Positions 6,296-7,299 of a DNA stretch of 7,299 nt are shown in pieces. Position numbers and translations under genes: made by a program. The DNA lies in assembly GCA_018716005.1 (NCBI GenBank), contig DVKN01000256.1:1-7299 (forward strand), read 5' to 3'. The stretch comes from Candidatus Scatomorpha stercoravium. Its GTDB lineage: Bacteria; Bacillota; Clostridia; Oscillospirales; Oscillospiraceae. The notes beneath the pieces are model-generated. The model was not told the DNA's origin, searched no databases, and worked only from the letters and a program-made list of their open reading frames with translations. Every line of letters begins with the position of its first letter. Position 1 is the first letter of the stretch.

Positions 6296-6312
6296 TTCGG
6301 TATTATTCGACA
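6285..6312. promoter_or_regulatory. 0A-box-like inverted pair upstream of the Spo0A-domain gene
   Basis: TGTCGAT (6285-6291, plus strand) faces TGTCGAA (6312-6306, minus strand). Each is a 7-base match to the Spo0A box TGTCGAA, at 6 of 7 and 7 of 7. The arms extend into a longer dyad (TGTCGATAATA ... TATTATTCGACA) with one bulged base. A third, weaker site TACCGAA lies between them on the minus strand (6302-6296). A Spo0A-domain protein encoded next to such sites suggests autoregulation or control by the full Spo0A. Confidence 0.6.
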
Positions 6313-6340
6313 TATTTCGTTTGATTCCGGCATAGAACAA

Positions 6341-6365
6341 GCCGCCCGGTATGTTACCGAGCGGC
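6341..6365 (-). terminator. Terminator-like hairpin downstream of hup
   Basis: Read leftward, a 10-bp stem with one U-G wobble closes on a 5-base loop and is followed by TTGTTCTATG. The wobble is a C-A mismatch in the other direction, so the hairpin fits transcription coming from hup. It sits about 79 bases behind the hup stop and is part of the right repeat copy. Confidence 0.5.
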
Positions 6366-6419
6366 GAGGTTCGTCTATATTTTACGTCCGTAACGCATTG
6401 TCAGCGGGCACAGCCCGCC
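6341..6419 (-). repeat. Right copy of inverted hairpin-bearing repeat
   Basis: This is the reverse-complement partner of 5696-5792, with 53 of 62 matches over 6341-6402 plus the 20-base identity at 6400-6419. It contains a TGT-loop hairpin (6404-6418) and the GCCGCTCGGT/ACCGGGCGGC hairpin (6341-6365). Just outside, CGCATTGTCAGCGG (6394-6407) recurs as CGCGTTGTCAGCGG (6419-6432) at 25-bp spacing, a local duplication. Confidence 0.85.
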
Positions 6420-6435
6420 GCGTTGTCAGCGGCGG
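6415..6435 (-). other. Hairpin directly behind hup, overlapping the repeat hairpin
   Basis: A 7-bp stem (6415-6421 with 6429-6435, loop 6422-6428) shares bases with the TGT-loop hairpin at 6404-6418, so only one of the two can form at a time. No T-run follows, so a terminator function is unlikely for this structure alone. It may act as an mRNA 3'-end stabiliser. Confidence 0.35.
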
Positions 6436-6443
6436 CGTGCCGA

Positions 6444-6719
6444 TTATTTGGCGACGGCGTCTTTGAGGGCTTTGCCGGGCTTGAAGACGGGGGTGCGGGA
6501 GGCGGCGATGGTGATGGCCTCGCCGGTGGCGGGGTTGCGGCCGGTGCGCTCGTCGCGCTGCTTTACGTCGAAGCTGCCGAAGCCGACGATGGCGACCTTG
6601 CCGCCCGCGGTGAGCTCCTCGGTGACGGCCTCGAGGACGGCGTTGAGCGCGCTCTCGGTATCCTTCTTGGAGAGGCCGGACTTCTCGGCCGCGGCCGCAA
6701 TGAGTTCAGTCTTGTTCAT
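6444..6719 (-). CDS. hup: HU-family DNA-binding protein
   Basis: Nucleoid-associated histone-like protein that binds and bends DNA as a dimer. The 91-residue length is exactly usual. It starts MNKTELIAAAAEKSGLSKKD, followed by the helical dimerisation part (to about residue 40). VAIVGFGSFDVKQRDERTGR (about 42-61) then NPATGE carry the HU/IHF signature and the start of the DNA-binding arm. TPVFKPGKALKDAV forms the C-terminal strand-helix. The typical HU pattern GRNPATGE is kept, so this is HU rather than IHF. The ATG at 6717-6719 is preceded by AGGAGG, 9 bases upstream (6729-6734). It follows mazG on the same strand after 74 bp, a pairing common in Clostridia. No convincing promoter hexamers were found between them, though a weak hairpin at 6767-6786 may separate the transcripts. 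Confidence 0.97.
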   Translation of the reverse strand: MNKTELIAAAAEKSGLSKKDTESALNAVLEAVTEELTAGGKVAIVGFGSFDVKQRDERTGRNPATGEAITIAASRTPVFKPGKALKDAVAK

Positions 6720-6766
6720 CTGTTAGTTCCTCCTGATATTTTGTATATAGGGGTTGGTTATAAGAA

Positions 6767-6786
6767 ATCCGCGCGGGAGGGCGGAT
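6767..6786 (-). terminator. Weak terminator-like hairpin after mazG
   Basis: Read leftward, ATCCGC (6786-6781) pairs with GCGGAT (6772-6767) across an 8-base loop and is followed by TTTCTTAT. It starts 8 bases behind the mazG stop codon. The stem is only 6 bp, so partial termination between mazG and hup is the most that can be said. Confidence 0.4.
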
Positions 6787-6793
6787 AACTTGC

Positions 6794-7299
6794 TCAGTCA
6801 AAGTCCACGGGGACGGGCTCCTTGCCCTCGAGCTCGTGCCGGGCCTCCTGGTAGATGCGCTCCATCTGGCCGAGGGTCATGTCCTCGAGCCGGAGCCCCT
6901 CGCGCGCCGCGCCCTCCTCGAGGTAGCGGAAGCGGCGTATAAACTTCTCGCAGGCCGCGTGCATGCACTCCTCGGTGTCCAGCTTATAGAAGCGCGCGAC
7001 GTTCACGACGGAGAAGAGCGCGTCGCCTATCTCCTCCTTAATATTCTCAATGTCCCCGGCGTCTATACCCTCCTGGAGCTCGGCGGTCTCCTCGCGGAGC
7101 TTGTCCATCGCGCCGGAGACGTCCGGCCAGTCGAAGCCGTACTTCGCGGCCTTGGACTGTATCTTCTCGCTGCGCATGAGCCCGGGGAGGCCGCGGGGAA
7201 TGCCGTCCATGGCGGAGGCGGCGCTCTGCTGGCCGCGGTCGGCGCGCTTTATGGCGTCCCAGTTCGTGAGCACCTCGTCGGGCGTATCGGCCTTCACGG
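6794..7299 (-). CDS. mazG: Nucleoside triphosphate pyrophosphohydrolase MazG, C-terminal part (cut by window edge)
   Basis: MazG hydrolyses NTPs/dNTPs to the monophosphate and pyrophosphate, a housecleaning and stress-related activity in the cytosol. About 168 C-terminal residues of a protein of roughly 260 are present. They begin at VKADTPDEVLTNWDAIKRAD, the family's linker after the first MazG domain. The second MazG domain follows, with the Mg-binding helices REETAEL and KEEIGDALFSVVNVARF (the EExxE ... ExxD pattern). FIRRFRYLEE, the usual 'RR(F)' helix, comes next. A GTG occurs at 7295-7297, but it corresponds to the Val inside the conserved linker, so it is not the start and the gene continues beyond base 7299. 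The gene lies upstream of hup on the same strand. Confidence 0.95.
   Translation of the reverse strand, partial: VKADTPDEVLTNWDAIKRADRGQQSAASAMDGIPRGLPGLMRSEKIQSKAAKYGFDWPDVSGAMDKLREETAELQEGIDAGDIENIKEEIGDALFSVVNVARFYKLDTEECMHAACEKFIRRFRYLEEGAAREGLRLEDMTLGQMERIYQEARHELEGKEPVPVDFD

Larger units (their letters stand above)
5696..6432. mobile_element. Possible repeat-bounded cassette carrying the Spo0A-domain gene
   Basis: Inverted repeats at both ends enclose a single lower-GC gene plus a 31%-GC upstream region in otherwise GC-rich DNA. The outline resembles a small non-autonomous element of about 0.73 kb. There is no transposase, no recognisable target-site duplication, and both ends lie directly behind a neighbouring gene. 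The alternative is two copies of a dispersed 3'-end repeat flanking an ordinary gene. Confidence 0.35.

Noticed and set aside
5696..6432. Classical insertion sequence
   Set aside because: No transposase is encoded, no target-site duplication is visible, and the only gene has a Spo0A-type DNA-binding domain.
7295..7297. GTG as the start of mazG
   Set aside because: The residues that follow are the conserved inter-domain linker of MazG, so the first domain must lie beyond the window.

Overview
The window is GC-rich chromosomal DNA, about 70% GC in the long coding stretches sampled. Despite that, ATA is used freely for isoleucine and AGG for arginine. A stand-alone Spo0A-type DNA-binding domain, a mazG-hup pair and an ARG-box-like operator on argGH point to a Gram-positive, spore-lineage Firmicute. 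A high-GC Clostridia member, for instance an Oscillospirales-type gut bacterium, is the best guess, inferred from content only.

Left third (1-2490): argG and argH lie on the minus strand as a two-gene arginine-biosynthesis operon, with argH running off the left edge. A short hairpin separates them. Upstream of argG there is a well-formed sigma-A-type promoter (TATAAT, 17-bp spacer, TTGCAT). Its -35 region is covered by a 14-bp palindrome resembling an ArgR ARG box, so arginine repression is the likely control.

Middle (2490-5714): an rlmB-type rRNA 2'-O-methyltransferase and an 810-residue membrane protein lie on the plus strand, 27 bp apart and probably cotranscribed. The membrane protein is the most unusual product. 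It has the 4+2+2 membrane topology and the local landmarks of a P1B heavy-metal P-type ATPase. However, DKTGT, CPC, TGE, TGD and GDGxND are all missing or replaced, and a disordered acidic region of about 280 residues is added in front. It looks like a P-type ATPase pseudoenzyme.

Right third (5696-7299): two copies of a hairpin-bearing repeat of about 80-97 bp lie in inverted orientation (5696-5792 and 6341-6419). They flank a small gene of lower GC encoding only a Spo0A C-terminal (DNA-binding) domain, with no receiver domain. The AT-rich upstream region of that gene (31% GC over 6231-6340) holds a 0A-box-like inverted pair (TGTCGAT ... TTCGACA), suggesting autoregulation or input from the genuine Spo0A. 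The left repeat copy supplies the last codons and stop of the membrane-protein gene. The right copy sits just behind hup. Beyond it are hup (HU) and the C-terminal part of mazG, both on the minus strand.

No tRNA, rRNA, CRISPR array or transposase gene was seen. The items most worth following up are the pseudo-ATPase, and the repeat-bounded Spo0A-domain cassette with its own 0A-like sites.
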